Shown: positions 1 to 12,859 of the stretch, in pieces
How the letters are laid out: each line of letters starts with the position of its first letter
How positions within the stretch are numbered: position 1 is the stretch's first letter
NCBI GenBank assembly: GCA_949358305.1
Contig: OX442318.1
Coordinates: forward strand, 6,620,501-6,684,500
Length of the DNA: 64,000 bases
From: Strigamia acuminata
Taxonomy: Eukaryota > Arthropoda > Chilopoda > Geophilomorpha > Linotaeniidae
Direction: 5' to 3'
Position numbers and translations under genes: made by a program
The notes under the pieces: model-generated
Databases searched by the model: none
What the model was told of the DNA's origin: nothing
Seen by the model: the letters and a program-made list of their open reading frames with translations, nothing else

Positions 1-816
1 GATACGGTTATTCTCGACCAAAATATCGATGCTGATGTCACGTCTGATGGTGAAAAGTAAAATGACGAATGTTAGTGAGAATAAAAGGGTTAGGAGAATT
101 TTCACTCGAATTTTTAGATGACCGCAGCAAAATAAAGTCGACCGGTTCCATTTCGGTCTAAACGACACCGACGAGTTTACACGCACAATTCGATACACCG
201 ATATCGATTTTCTTCGGAAACCTTATTAAAACATGCGATGGAAAGGAGAAATAATCGATTATTGCGTGTCTAAATGCAGGCTGGTTGCATCTATAAATTA
301 CCCGGTTTCTTCATTTTTGATGTGTATCCTCATGTCATAACAAACCGTTATACGCCGCACGGTGCTGCCATGTAATAAGAAGCTGCGTTGCTTAGCAACA
401 CGATATGAAGGCTCGTTGTGGAGTGTATATGTATTCGACTTCATTAATGTTTCTAGCGAGAACGAATCTATATTAATTGGGTGTACACTTGCGGCGAATC
501 GGACGAATCGAAAATGAAGTCTCTCCGTGCCCAACCGACATCATTCCTTGCGTGAAATCGATACTAACTTCGCGTCTTTCAGTGTTTCATTCTGTCTGCA
601 ATCGACAAGTTATGTGCTTTTTAATACTACACACAAGCACATTTCTGACGTCATCGGATCTTGCTCCTAAATGCTCAAAACGTCATATTTTATCAATTTT
701 AGTTCAATAAAGGCACAATTGTTTAATAATAAGATTATTTATTAAAAATTAATTAAATAACGGGTCTAAAAATGTACAAAATTCAAAAAAATACTAAAAT
801 AAAATAACAATAGAAT
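1..816. other. Left flank, no firm gene
   Basis: No convincing gene is visible. On the minus strand at about 1-112 there is an open stretch with a hydrophobic segment rich in L, F, T and I followed by RRD, which could be the signal anchor of a gene running off the left edge, but it has no ATG and could equally be chance. A plus-strand AATAAA lies at about 706-711 and a minus-strand AATAAA at 738-743; the latter suits the 3' end of the neighbouring P450 gene. Confidence 0.4.
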
Positions 817-3102
817 CTAAAACACTAAATCAGGTGACTGCCGACTAGAAATGCATATTTTATGAGGCGGTGGGCTGAGTGTTGTCGTTGCTATGGGCGC
901 CATGTTTTCATAATGGCATCCGCTTGGTAACGATACGTCAAACTGGTGAAGAATACTCGCACCGATGCTAAATAATTCCATTCGTGCTAAAACTAAACCT
1001 AGACACTGCCTTCGACCTGCAAATAAATATATAAATAAGAAAAATTAGAAAAATTGAAAAATCAAGATGGCGGATGGGAAATTTTTGAAATTTTTGAAAT
1101 TTTACTAGAAAATAAATGAAAATTACCGATTCCAAATGGAATGAAATGTGGATGTCGTACAAGCGTTGTTCCATCTTCGGATAAAAATCGTGTCGGGTCG
1201 AAATCGTTGGGATTTTTCCAGACTTTTTCGTTTTTGTGCACCGAGTATAGGAGAGGAATGACGAACGAATCGCTTGGGATGAAAAAACCGTTTAATGTCG
1301 TGTCTCTAAAATTTTTTAAAAGAAAAAAAAACAAGAAATTAATTTTCCGATTCAAATTTAAAATTAAATTTTAATTATTTTTTACTTTGTCGTTGCATGT
1401 GGAGGCGCAATCGCGAGAACATTTGAAATTCTCTGTGTCTCGCAAATGGCGGCCTCCAAGTACGGGAGCGAGCCCATGTCATCTATATTTGGTAACCGGT
1501 TCCTACCGATGACGTTATCGAGTTCGTTTTGGATTTTCAGTTTCACGTGTTCGTTCGCCGCTACGTGTAATATGAACCACTGTAGAGTCGATCTGGTCGT
1601 TTCCATACCGGAAGTCAACAAATCGGCTAAAATTTGGTGCAATTGGCTCTCTAAAATAAAAATAAAACAAAAACATCGGTTACAATTCAAATTTCTACGT
1701 AGCGCCGCGCCATTTTCCCTAGCGGCGACCAACGGCAACTAAGAGCCCTAGTGGCGGAATTTGAACTTACCGTTGAATTTCTTCTTGTCGTCGACGGTTT
1801 TGTTTTCGTTTATTTGTTGCAAATACACATCGATGAAGTCCCGGACTTCGGTTTCGGGTTGTTGCGACTTTTTGTGATTTTCCACCGTCTCGCGTAGAAA
1901 TAAAAACATCTCGTCTCTGTTCTTCACGAGGGTTTCGTGCGCCTTTTGGACACCAGGGATGTAGCGCAGTGCGGGAATAAAATTGACCGATGCGATGACG
2001 GAGAAAAGTCGGAAGCCTTCGTCCATTAGGAAAAGAAGGCGCCGGAATTTCGGGTCCGAACTCTCGAAGCGAATACTCATCAAAAGCGACGAGATCACGT
2101 TGGCGCTGCACGTCGCCAATGGCACGCACAAATCGAGCGCTTTCCCATCCTCGGCCGCCATGTTGCTCAACAAACTCTTAATCTCGAACTGAAAATACAA
2201 ATTATAAAAAATCCATGAAATCCATGAAATTAAACCCCAAAATACATTTAAAACAAAAAAGTGTGTTAATTTAGTGTAATTTATTACTAAAATGCGTGAA
2301 TTTTAAATTTAAAAAAACGTAAAATTTTAAAATTTTGCGCTTTGGAGCCACGCAAGGGTTAACAGTCTACCGCGAAACCGACTCCCACCGCTGCGACTCG
2401 CAACTGTAGTTCCGCCTCATGGGGCGGCTTCACCGCCGAGTGAATCGAAAGGGAACACACAAATATAGGTCAAGGCAGTTCGACTAGAATATAAAAATAA
2501 AAACCAAAACTCACATCAATCACATCCCGAATCTGACTCCGACTCCTCGTCTTATTCAAATGCACGCCGAAGTTGCGCATGGCCACCTGCGCAAACCGCC
2601 GCTGCTTCTTCCAAACGTCACCAGACGTATTCACAATCCCTATCGAAAGCAAAACCAACAAAAAATCAACAAAAAACCACAAAAAAACACCGAAAAAACC
2701 CAAAAAACAACAAAACTTACCACAATTCTCAAAGAAATCAGTAAAAGGCGTCACAGGACGTGCCGAAAACACGTCCCGCTTCAACGCCTCGCAGATAACA
2801 TCGTAGTCAGAAATGACGACAAAATTGCGAATTCCCATCTGCAGCCTGAAAATCGTTCCGAATTTCTTCGCCAGGCGGTCCAGTTGCAAATAAGTGTTGG
2901 TTTCCTTAATAAAAGGTAAATAGCCGAGGAAGGGGATCCCTCTGGGGCCCGGCGGAAGCGGCTGCCGGCGCGGGACCAATGTGGCGGTGTAGGAGAACGA
3001 GTATGCGAGCAGGCAAGTGACGATCACGAAAAGGAGAAACGTGATTTTGTCGCCGGATTCGAGCCATTGGAGGAGATCTACGAGCGATGGCAGCAAATGC
3101 AT
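817..3102 (-). CDS. CYP18A1: Cytochrome P450, CYP18A1-like
   Basis: Microsomal P450 of the CYP2 clan. Six exons join in one frame: 3102-2721, 2639-2515, 2188-1771, 1650-1386, 1305-1127 and 1016-817, giving 522 residues. Visible hallmarks in order are an N-terminal membrane anchor, the proline-rich hinge LPPGPRGIPFLGY, the C-helix WKKQRRF, the I-helix SGMETT (oxygen-activation threonine), the K-helix ETQR (ExxR), DPTRF (PERF-type) and the heme loop PFGIGRRQCLG with the cysteine ligand. The middle region (DPKFRR, then an EG-RLF block and later RDFIDVYL) matches what I remember of insect CYP18A1, the 26-hydroxylase that inactivates 20-hydroxyecdysone; this family call is from memory. The start ATG lies in a CCACC context just before the anchor. 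A related P450 follows upstream in the same direction. The minus-strand AATAAA at 738-743 fits its 3' end. Confidence 0.85.
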
Positions 3103-3769
3103 GGTGGTGGTGCTGTTTGGTGTGCTGTTGGTGAAGATGAGGATCTGGAGGTGGACATGAGGCTTAAATACCCAGACCCCTATCCTCCAACACCCCCCTT
3201 GCTGCCTTTTCCCCCATTGGGAGGAACTGAAATCGACCAATGGCTTGACGGGGTCAGTTTTAAGCATGACTTGTAAATGGACATTGTAACCATTTGACCC
3301 ATCTAAGATGGAGAAAAAAACAAGCTGTAATTTTAATAGTGGATGAAAAAAATGGCGAAAATAATCGAGTTGGAGAGAGAGGGAAAAAATGGTCTGTGGA
3401 GAATGAGGGTAGTGCAGAAAAAATTTTTTTTTTTTTTTTTTTAATGTTAAAGTTAAATAATTTTTGTTGGGTTTTTTAAAATTTGGTAAAATTTTTGGAG
3501 TTGGAGGTTTTTTTTGGGGGGATTAGGGGTTTTTTTTGGTGCTTTTGGGGGTTTGGTTTTGGGGAAATGGGAGTTTTTGGTGGGTTTTGTTTGGGGGATT
3601 TTTTTTTTTGCTTGAAAGGACGTTAAACTGAAGAGTTTTGGGAGAGGAAATTTGGTGGTGATAAGAGGAGAGAAAATTGAAAATAAAATGAAAATTAGGT
3701 GGATTTATTGGAGGGAAGTCTAGGTTTGGTTTGTTTTTGTAAAATTTAGGCTTATTTCCGAAAATATCG

Positions 3770-3975
3770 GGTATTTTTTGAATAAAAGTTTAAATTTTCG
3801 ACGAAATTTGATTTAATTACGTCGATTTTTGATGAAATTTGACTTAATTTCTTCAATTTTTGATGAAATTTGACTTAATTTCTTCGATTTTTGACGAAAT
3901 TTGACTTAATTACTTCGATTTTTGATGAAATTTGACGAAATTACTTCTATTTTCGACGAAACTTCGACAAATACA
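3770..3975. repeat. Degenerate ~30-bp tandem repeat
   Basis: About six units built on TTTTTGATGAAATTTGACTT are seen, with point changes between copies. It lies in the spacer upstream of the CYP18A1-like gene and shows no coding signal. Confidence 0.7.
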
Positions 3976-5317
3976 CAAAAATCAAACTCTAGCGTAACGA
4001 AATTTTAACGATTCCTATGCAAAACTAATTATTCCCTTAATCCACTTGCAATATGCCTATTTCGTTTACCCCGAACCACCCCCACAATTATCCCCAAAAA
4101 ACAAAACCAAAACAAAACCCAACAAAACAAAATAAAATAAACCACCAAAAACATTCCGCAAACCCCCAAAAACCAAAATGGCGCTCAATCAAACCCAAAC
4201 AAACCATCAACCACACACATTACGCAACAAATATGCGGCAAAGCGAAACCCAGGCGGAGCTTTTTTAATTTAATCCAATCCCACCCTTTAAACCCATCAA
4301 AAAAAACCCAAAAACCCACCAAACACCCCAACAAAAACCCCAAAACACTCCCCAACCCTTTCCCAAACCCACCAAAAACAAAACCCAAAAAACCCCAAAA
4401 ACCCAAAAAATCCCAACGCATTTTTAATTATTCATTTCCTTATTTTTCCGCCCATTGTTAACCCGGGTTTTTATCGTCCAATTTACTCGTAAACCGTTTT
4501 AGGAAAATAAAAGCCAACAGTTCTTTGCTGAGGTCGTTGACCTGACAAGGGGTTTCCCGGAGGCTTCTCGTCGAGCATGTGGCCATTCACCTGGCTCGTG
4601 GGTGATCCATGAAAAAGAGAGAGAGAGGCCCGACACAGAGTCATCTGACCTAAAAGCCTGTTAACTAAATTTAACTTTTGACCCTCAAACAGTTGAAAGA
4701 GGAAACAACACGTCGGTGCTTATCGTTTTTCTTTATTTTGCGTCCGTTTTTAAACATTGACCATTCATTTTACAAACATTTCTAATCGGTTTTTATCGCT
4801 AGAATAAATTGTTGGTAGGAAAAAACACAACTTTGACCCACAAAAACGATCAAATAGGACAGTTAGATGTTGCGAGGGTTTTTTTTTTTTTTTTTTTGTG
4901 TTTTGCCGGCCCGGATTTTTTGGTTTTTTAATTGGGGAATTGTGGAATTGCGGGGCATTTGTATGGGAAAAGTGTTAGAAGTGAATCTTGGTTGTGGGTT
5001 GGGGTTTTTTTTTTTGGATTAGTGTTGGTTTTTTTTTTTTTTGAGGGGGTTGGGGAGGGGTTTGTAAAGTTTGGATTGGTTTTTGGATTGATTCTGGGTG
5101 TGAAAACGGGGAGAAATTTACAGATTTTTTTAAGGAATGATGAAATAGGTTTAAAAATGTATATAAATTTTGGTTATTTTCAATCATTTCACAAGAAAAA
5201 TGAAAAAATAATCAAAACTTTTTCGAAAATGGCTTTAAAAGGGTCGAAATTGGCCAAAAATTGTGCAAAACTCTTGAAAATTGTCAAAAATGGCCGAAAA
5301 TAGCCAAAAAATGTCAA

Positions 5318-5795
5318 AAAATGTGCAAAAATCTCACAAAATGTGCACAAATGTTCACAAATCCCACAAAATGTGCACAAATGTTCACAAATCTCACAAA
5401 ATGTGCACAAATGTGCACAAATCTCATAAAATGTGCACAAATCTCATAAAATGTGCACAAATCTCATAAAATGTGCACAAATCTCACAAAATGTGCACAA
5501 ATGTGCAAAAATCTCACAAAATGTGCAAAAATCTCACAAAATGTGCAAAAATCTCACAAAATGTGCAAAAATCTCACAAAATGTGCAAAAATCTCACAAA
5601 ATGTGTACAAATGTGCAAAAATCTCACAAAATGTGCACAAATGTGCAAAAATCTCACAAAATGTGCAAAAATCTCACAAAATGTGCAAAAATCTCACAAA
5701 ATGTGCAAAAATCTCACAAAATGTGTACAAATGTGCAAAAATCTCACAAAATGTGCACAAACAAGCAAAAATCTCATAAAATGTGCACAAATATC
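5318..5795. repeat. 20-bp minisatellite (AAAATGTGCACAAATCTCAC type)
   Basis: More than twenty near-perfect 20-bp units alternate between ATGTGCACAA and ATGTGCAAAA variants, with 40-bp and larger higher-order patterns. Because 20 is not divisible by three and the unit lacks stops, all three plus-strand frames stay open and give repeated peptides; these are not taken as proteins. The array ends about 120 bp beyond the stop codon of the second P450 gene. Confidence 0.9.
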
Positions 5796-5915
5796 ACTGA
5801 CCCTCTAAAAAAAATATAAAAATTTCCAGAAAAATCTCCAAAAATATCTTCAAAAAACCCCCAAAAAACATCTTCAAAAAACCCCCCAAACACCCCAATA
5901 AAAAAATCCAGTCAT

Positions 5916-8900
5916 TCAATTCACTTGAACCAGCCTTAATTTATACGGCAAAGGTGTAAGCGTAAACCCCATCTGCGGTTCTAAATTCGGCGATTCATCC
6001 TCTGGTGGCAAAATCACATACTTCCGAACCATCTCCACCAACAATAAAAAAATCTCCATCTTCGCCAAATCCTCACCAGGACACATCCGACGTCCTAAAC
6101 CCCCCAAAAAAAAAACAAAAAAAAAATAAAAATAAAAATAAAAATAAAAATACAAATTTACCTGCAGAGAATGGCATAAAATAATCAATTTTCCTAACCC
6201 GCCCATTCGCATCTAAAAATCGGTCAGGATTGAACACTTCCGGTTGCGGCCATAACTCAGGATTCATATGCACCGACCACAGCATAGCGATTATCATTGT
6301 GCCGTTGGGAATGAAATAACCTTCCAATTCCGAATTCTTTAAAAATAAAAATAAAAAAATTCAAATTTTTTTTCTTTCCTCGCTCGATTTTAATTATCCG
6401 TTAACCTTGAGTGTCCCATGGGGGGCTCCAAGGGGCACCAAATTAGCAAGTCTTTGTGTCTCCATAATAACGGCCTCCACGTATGGCATTGAGGAGGCGT
6501 CACGAAAAGTAATTTGCTTCTCAACGCCCAAAACTTTGTCGATTTCTTCCCGAATTCGCTTCTGCACGTCCAAATTCGTCATCAAAAACAGCATCAGCCA
6601 TTGAAATGTCACTTTGCTAGTCTCGATACCAGCGCCGAAGCAATCGGCTAACGAGTGGATCAACTGCGCTTCTATAATTTACAAAAACAGGTAAATATTT
6701 TTTAAAAAATACGTTTCTTTTGGGTAAAAGCTTTTATACAGTATATTTATTTAATTTGAAAAATCGCCACCAGAGTGCGTTACTATCGATTTTTTTTTGT
6801 CCGTGCCAAAAATCGCAAAAATATGTATTTTTTCTTGAGAAAATGCAAAAATAAAATATACAGTTTCGTAGAGAATTAAATTCTCTACAAAATAGGACTA
6901 GTTTATTTATTTATCTTCGCTTTTTTATTTTAAACGAAATAATTTAAGGTTTAAGCACGCAATTTGTCATCCATTTTAGTTTAAGTTGCCGATAGACGGC
7001 GACGGTTGCATTTAAAATAAACACAAACGCAAAAACCGTTTTAATATTTAAACCATATAAACATTATAGCCTATTTATAATATCTATCGTTAAAAAATCT
7101 TTTTCCAAACCTACGAATGTGATGGTTTTGTCGTCTTTCCGCATTTCGATGAGAAACAAATCCAGATAATCTCGCGGGTTGTCCGGATCGAGAGTATTTT
7201 CATGGCGGACGATTTGTTTACGGAGGAACTGATGATGTTCGTCCTTCGATTCGAGAAGATCTTTGAAAACTCCGCGGAAATACGGTAGAAACCTAATAAT
7301 CATTAATTATTCAATTTGTACGTGTTTATTCGGTGGATCGGCGTGTAAATTACCGTAGAAATGGGAAAAAATTGATAGTTCCCATGACGTTGACTTTTTT
7401 GAAGCCTTCGTCTAATAATTGGAGTTGGCGTCGAAATTCCTCGTGATCGGTCGCGAATCTGCATCCAAAAACGAGCTGACTGATCATATTGCCGAAAGTG
7501 TGGCTCGCGAGTGTGTCGAAGTCGAATGGGACACCGTCTTGGTGTTTTTCGAGTTGTTTCATGCAAAATTGGACCTCGATGTGGATTTTTTCTTGCATTT
7601 TAGAGTGGTCGAGGTTGGTTCTGGTGGCGCCAAGATGGCGGAGACTTTGGGCGAAAAAACGTCTTTGCTCGGACCACCAAGCCCCTTGAGCACCCAAAAT
7701 TCCTGTGGGTCAGTGAATCAAATAAGGATTTTCACAGGTTTCTGGTATTTTTGCAAAAGTTTGTGAAAATGGGGTAAAATGTTGGAAAAATTGTGGAAAT
7801 GGCCAAATGAGTGATGGAAATTCCCATAGGTCTTTTGGGATTTATGAGTATATGTAAAATCTGGTAAAAAATCCAAATACCAAAAATCTCCTGAGGTTTC
7901 CAATAATTTTGTATAAATTTCCTAAGTTTTGCAACAATTTACCAGAAATGTTCAAACAAGTAAGATTTTCAATAATTTCTTAGAAATCTTCCAAATATCT
8001 TGCAAGTTCTCCATACTTTCCATAATTTTCCAGAAATCTCAAAAAATCAACCAAATTTCAAAGAAATTCCCAAAAGTCTTCAAGAAATTCCAAAAAATCC
8101 TCAAAAATTTCCCAAAAATCCTCAAGAATTTCCCAAAAATCGTCTAGAAATTCTCAAAAATCTTCTAGAATTTCGCAAAAATCTTCAAGAAATTCCCAAT
8201 ATTTCCCCCATTTCACAAAAAACTTCACAAATCTCCAAATATTTTCCAAAAATCTTCACAATCCTCCAAATATTTTCCAAAAATCTTCAAGAATTTCCCA
8301 AAATCATCAAGAATTTCCCAAAAATCTTCAAGAAATTCCCAAAAATCTTCAAGAAATTCCCAAAAATCTTCAAGAAATTCCCAAAAATCTTCAAAAAATC
8401 CCCAATATTTCCCCCCATTTTCCAAAAAACTTCACAAATCTCCAATTACGGAGTATTTTCCAAAAATCTTCAAGAATTTCCCAAAATCATCAAGAATTTC
8501 CCAAAAGTCTTCAAGAATTTCCCAAAATCCTCAAGAATTTCCCAAATATCTTCAAGAAATTCCCAAAAATCTTCAAAAAATCCCCAATATTTCCCCCCAT
8601 TTTCCAAAAAACTTCACAAATCTCCAATTACGGAGTATTTTCCAAAAATCTTCAAGAATTTCCCAAAAGTCTTCAAGAATTTCCCAAAATCCTCAAGAAT
8701 TTCCCAAATATCTTCAAGAAATTCCCAAAAATCTTCAAAAAATCCCCAATATTTCCCCCCATTTCCCAAAAAACTTCACAAATCTCCAATTACTTCCCAA
8801 AAATCTTAACGAAAAGAAAATAGGTTTCATGCTTTTGAAAATCATTTTGACAAAGATGGATGAACAAACCCCCCGTGTTTCCCGTGCGCCATCACAAATA

Positions 8901-9406
8901 CAAAACTAAATTTTCCCGACTCTAAATCCAGCAAAATCAGGTCAAACTGACACTCCAAATTACCGAAACGACACCAAAAAGCCATTACCACCATCCCAAA
9001 CGCCCAGAAATAAATAAAACAAGCTCAACTCACCATATCCCTTCATAATTCCATGAGTAACCGGCAATGGCGGCCGCCCGGCATAAACATCCTTACCGAA
9101 AGCGCTTTTGATCAACTTATAATCGGCCAAACAAACCACGCGCACCGATCCGATTTGGAGACAGAAAATCTTGCCATATTTCTTCCCCAATCGGTCCAAC
9201 GTTTTATACGGCGCTTTCGGATCGATGAACACGGAATAACCGACAAACGGAAGTCCGAACGGCCCCGGCGGAAGTCGGTACAGCAGGACCGCACGATGAA
9301 TGATAAAAACGACGATGATTACCGATGATATTCGGAGCAAGCTTAGATCCGGAAGATAATCCAGAAATTCCAAATCCATGACGTCACTCGCGAACGGTTC
9401 CTGCAT
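5916..9406 (-). CDS. CYP306A1: Cytochrome P450, CYP306A1-like (phantom type)
   Basis: Second clan-2 microsomal P450. Exons 9406-9034, 7702-7354, 7292-7111, 6671-6406, 6336-6162 and 6094-5916 give 507 residues. Visible are an N-terminal anchor, LPPGPFGLPFVGY, a C-helix WWSEQRRF, I-helix GAGIETS, K-helix ETQR, NPDRF and heme loop PFSAGRRMCPG. The segment from the hinge to the end of exon 1 (APYKTLDRLGKKYG, then GRPPLPVTHGIMKGYG) resembles what I recall of CYP306A1, the ecdysteroid 25-hydroxylase, and its adjacency to a CYP18A1-like gene supports that. The family call is an inference; CYP305 or CYP15-like is the alternative. The third donor (G|GTTTGG at about 7110) was chosen because it alone keeps the frame. 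An upstream in-frame ATG starts at 9406; the ATG nine codons later is an alternative. The first intron is filled by a minisatellite. Confidence 0.75.
8040..8810. repeat. Minisatellite filling intron 1 of the second P450
   Basis: Units of about 18-20 bp built on TCTTCAAGAATTTCCCAAAA are arranged in a higher-order repeat of roughly 185 bp that ends each time in CTCCAATTACGGAGTATTTT (about 8431-8461 and 8618-8643). A long plus-strand frame through it is low complexity and is not taken as a gene. Confidence 0.85.
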
Positions 9407-9825
9407 TATTAAGCGAGGGTTAAAGATCGGTTATGTTTACTGTTTTTTTTCTTCTTTTTAATCGCGTGGTTTGGTGGACAAAAAAGCGTTGAAAATGAGA
9501 TTCAATCTTTAAAAATATTAGACCTTGACCTTGCAGTGGTTCTCGGTGGCCTTGGATCAGGTTTTTCGTGTTTTTTTTCTTTAATTTCTACAATTTTTGA
9601 CGTTTTTTTTTGGATGTTTTTGTTTTTAGGCCTAAAAAAAGTCAGGTTTGTGGATTTGTTGTGATAAAATGAAGATTGTTTAATTTTGTGTGGATTTTTG
9701 TTGTTTTTTTAGGGTTAGCGGATTTTGTGTGGATTTTTGTTGTTTTTTAGGGTTAGCGGATGGTTGGGATGATGATAATTACCGTTATGTGGACTCGCAA
9801 TGGAGAGACGAGTTGTTAACCGTTT

Positions 9826-9840
9826 AAAGATGGCGGCTGT
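9826..9840 (+). promoter_or_regulatory. YY1/Pho-like motif upstream of the second P450
   Basis: AAAGATGGCGGCTGT matches the core of the YY1/Pleiohomeotic consensus (AAGATGGCGGC). It lies about 420 bp upstream of the CYP306A1-like start codon. Function is inferred from the motif only. Confidence 0.35.
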
Positions 9841-10224
9841 GGAGTCTACTCTAAAACCCAAACCCCTACTGAGCTATTGAGCTCGGTAATCAACACACGT
9901 GCGCTTCGTTTCGTTTCGACTGCAGTTGGGGATTTTCGCGAGGAATGTTAGTGATAAATGTTTTTGATTTTAGATGAAAATTAAAAAAAAAAATGTAATG
10001 TGTAAGCGGGACGAAATGTATGGGATTACGTCATTTGGATTTTGCATATCGCCATCTTTTATTAAAAATTATAAGTTGCGTTTTATTCTGAAAATTGTAA
10101 AAATAAAATAATTTTTTTTCTGAGTTTTGTGTGCTGGCATAATTGCTAAAAGTGAAGGAATGGAAGAATAAATTCGTAAAAATGTAAATAACAACAGAAA
10201 AATGCCAAAAAAATCGCCAAAAGC

Positions 10225-10482
10225 CATAAAATTGAAAATAATTTAACAAAAGTGACAAAAAATATGAAAAATTGAAAATAATTTAACAAAATCGACAAAA
10301 AATATGAAAAATTGAAAATAATTTAACAAAATCGACAAAAAATATGAAAAATTGAAAATAATTTAACAAAATCGACAAAAAATATGAAAAATTGAAAATA
10401 ATTTAACAAAATCGACAAAAAATATGAAAAATTGAAAATAATTTAACAAAATCGACAAAAAATATGAAAAATTGAAAAATAA
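10225..10482. repeat. 40-bp minisatellite
   Basis: About six nearly identical 40-bp units contain ATTTAACAAAATCGACAAAA followed by AATATGAAAAATTGAAAATA. Copies are close to perfect, which suggests recent expansion. Confidence 0.9.
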
Positions 10483-11419
10483 AATTGGCAAAAACCACAC
10501 CAATATGCCAGAAAAAATAAAAACAACCAAAGAAATATAAAACAAAATCACAAAATCAAAAACCAATTCAACAAAACTGACAAAAAACGATCAAAAACGG
10601 AATCAAAACCATCACAGAAGCTTTCAAACCAACCTTCCCCACCAAATAAACATCCCAAAATTCCTCCTACCACCCAACATTACCAAACAATACTGTTTAC
10701 AACACTAACCTTAACCCATCCTTCCAAACCACCCATTGTCATAACGACCCATCATGAAAACCAACAACAACCCGCACTAAAAACACTAATAAACCCCCGA
10801 AAACACGTTTTTAATCCACGCGAGCTCCCAATTTGATGATGCGGTAACTAAATGGGGATACGTGACACGAAAGCCCAGCACAACACAACCCAACACAACA
10901 CTCGCGCGTGTGCATCAAAGGGTTAGAACGAGGCGCCCCACGTCGTCGTGCGATGGACCAAAGAGGTCACGCACCCAGTCCCTTTCTAAATTTATACTCG
11001 AGACGAGGTCAGCGGATCACAAAAGGCAACGAGTGACGAAAATAAACTCGAAAAGGGGTAACCGAATGCGTCTCTGAGTCTCTCTCTGTGTTTCGCGAAC
11101 CCCTTTATTCCCTGTCCCTCGCTCGCCTCGCCTCGCCTCGTTGCAACTGTTGTTGTTTAGCTTTGTCGATTGATTGCAACTGGGTTTGTGGAAAGCACAG
11201 TTCATTTGCACCTGTCTGCGAACGGGTGATCAACGTATGCTGCGCATGATGTTTCGGCGCACCTTGGAATGTTATTAAGATGGAAGGGATTTGTTTGGAG
11301 GGTCTTGGGGGGTGTGGAGGGGTTAGATGATTAAATTATTGATTTTTGGGCGGGGAAATTGATTATTCAAAAGAGGGAATTGGGTTTGTACTGATAAGTT
11401 TGATTTTTTAGTCAAATTG

Positions 11420-12150
11420 ATTTTTTTTTTGTGAATAAATTTAAATTTTCGTTTAAAATATTTGATTTTTCATGAATAAATTCAAATTTTCGTTCAAAAT
11501 ATTTGATTTTTCATGAATAAATTGAAATTTTCGTTCAAAATATTTGATTTTTCATGAATAAATTCAAATTTCTATAAAAAGAAAATTGAGTTTCTAGAAA
11601 AAATTTCTACTTTTCATTTAACAAAATGAATTTTCATGAAAAATTCAATTTTCCATTCAAAACATTTTTTTTTTCATGAAAAATTCAATTTTCTATTCAA
11701 AACATTTTTTTTTTCATGAATAATTCAATTTTCCATTAAAAAAATTGAGTTTCTAGAAAAAAATTCAATTTTTCATTCAAAAAAATTGAGTTTCTAGAAA
11801 AAAATTCAATTTTCCATTCAAAAAAATTGAGTTTCTAAAAAAAAATTCAATTTTCCATTCAAAAAAATTGAGTTTCTAGAAAAAAATTCAATTTTCCATT
11901 CAAAAAAATTGAGTTTCTAGAAAAAAATTCAATTTTCCATTCAAAAAAAATTATTTTCTATAAAAAAAATTCAACTTTTCATTTAAAAAAATGATTTTTT
12001 ATGAAAAATTCAATTTTCCATCCAAAACATTTGATTTTGCATAAATAAATTCAATTTTTCATCCAAAACATTTGATTTTGCTTGAGTAAATTCAATTTTC
12101 CATTCCAAACATTTGATTTTGCTTAAGTAAATTCAATATTTCTTGTTAAA
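11420..12150. repeat. Compound minisatellite with ~42-bp units
   Basis: Two related unit types are present: TTTTCATGAATAAATTCAAA at the left and right, and ATTGAGTTTCTAGAAAAAAA with TTCAATTTTCCATTCAAAAA in the middle. Units vary in length by one or two A residues. Confidence 0.85.
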
Positions 12151-12859
12151 AATTTACCTGAAAGAAATTCAATTTATCGCAAAAAATTAAATTGAGCACA
12201 AATGGTGTAAGTAAAAGATAAAAATATGTGAATGGAATGTTTTGACTTGTGGTAGAGTAGTAACAGTTGCAATCTAATTTACGACGTGTGATAGACATTT
12301 AATTATCTCTACTGACATTTTAACACAACATCTGTTGGTTAAGGTTAATGATTGGGGGCATGACGAGCAGTATATGGCAGCTGAAGCATTTTATCTGCAT
12401 GTTTGCGATGTTAGTCGTTAGAATACTATCGTGTATTGTGTACGTCCACAATCAACAAGTTTGCGGTTTTAGAAGCAAATTGAGGTTTATTTGTTTATTT
12501 GTGGAGTGAAAGAATTTAATTTTTGGGAGTAAAATTAAATTTTTGGTATTTTTAAGGGTAAAAATTGAATTATTGGTATTTTTAAGAGTAAAAATCGAAT
12601 TTTTAAATGAAAATTGAATTTATTTCTTGAAAAAGTGAAATATCTTAGTGAAAAATCGAAAAATTGAAATAAAAAAAAATCTTTCCCTTCTAAAATTTAC
12701 TTTCCAGTGACTTATCCCAAAAACCCCAACTCCAAAAACCAAAACTCGTATTACTACCAAAACCCAGCCACAAAATCTCAATCTATTTATCAAACATCCT
12801 ACAAAAACCCCACCTGCAAAAACAAGTTTTCAATCGATTCCAACCTAACCAGTTGCACA

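Larger units (their letters stand above)
3103..5915. other. Spacer between the two P450 genes
   Basis: No gene seen. The stretch holds poly-T runs, a degenerate 30-bp repeat near 3770-3975, an A/C-only tract at about 4070-4430 and the 20-bp minisatellite at 5318-5795. Open frames here are low-complexity by-products of these repeats. Confidence 0.6.

Noticed and set aside
5318-5795. CRISPR-like array
   Set aside because: Units are contiguous with no unique spacers and the DNA is eukaryotic; it is a minisatellite.
8000-8809. Plus-strand frame of 269 codons
   Set aside because: Entirely within a P450 intron minisatellite; repeated K/F/P/I words only, no domain and antisense to a clear gene.
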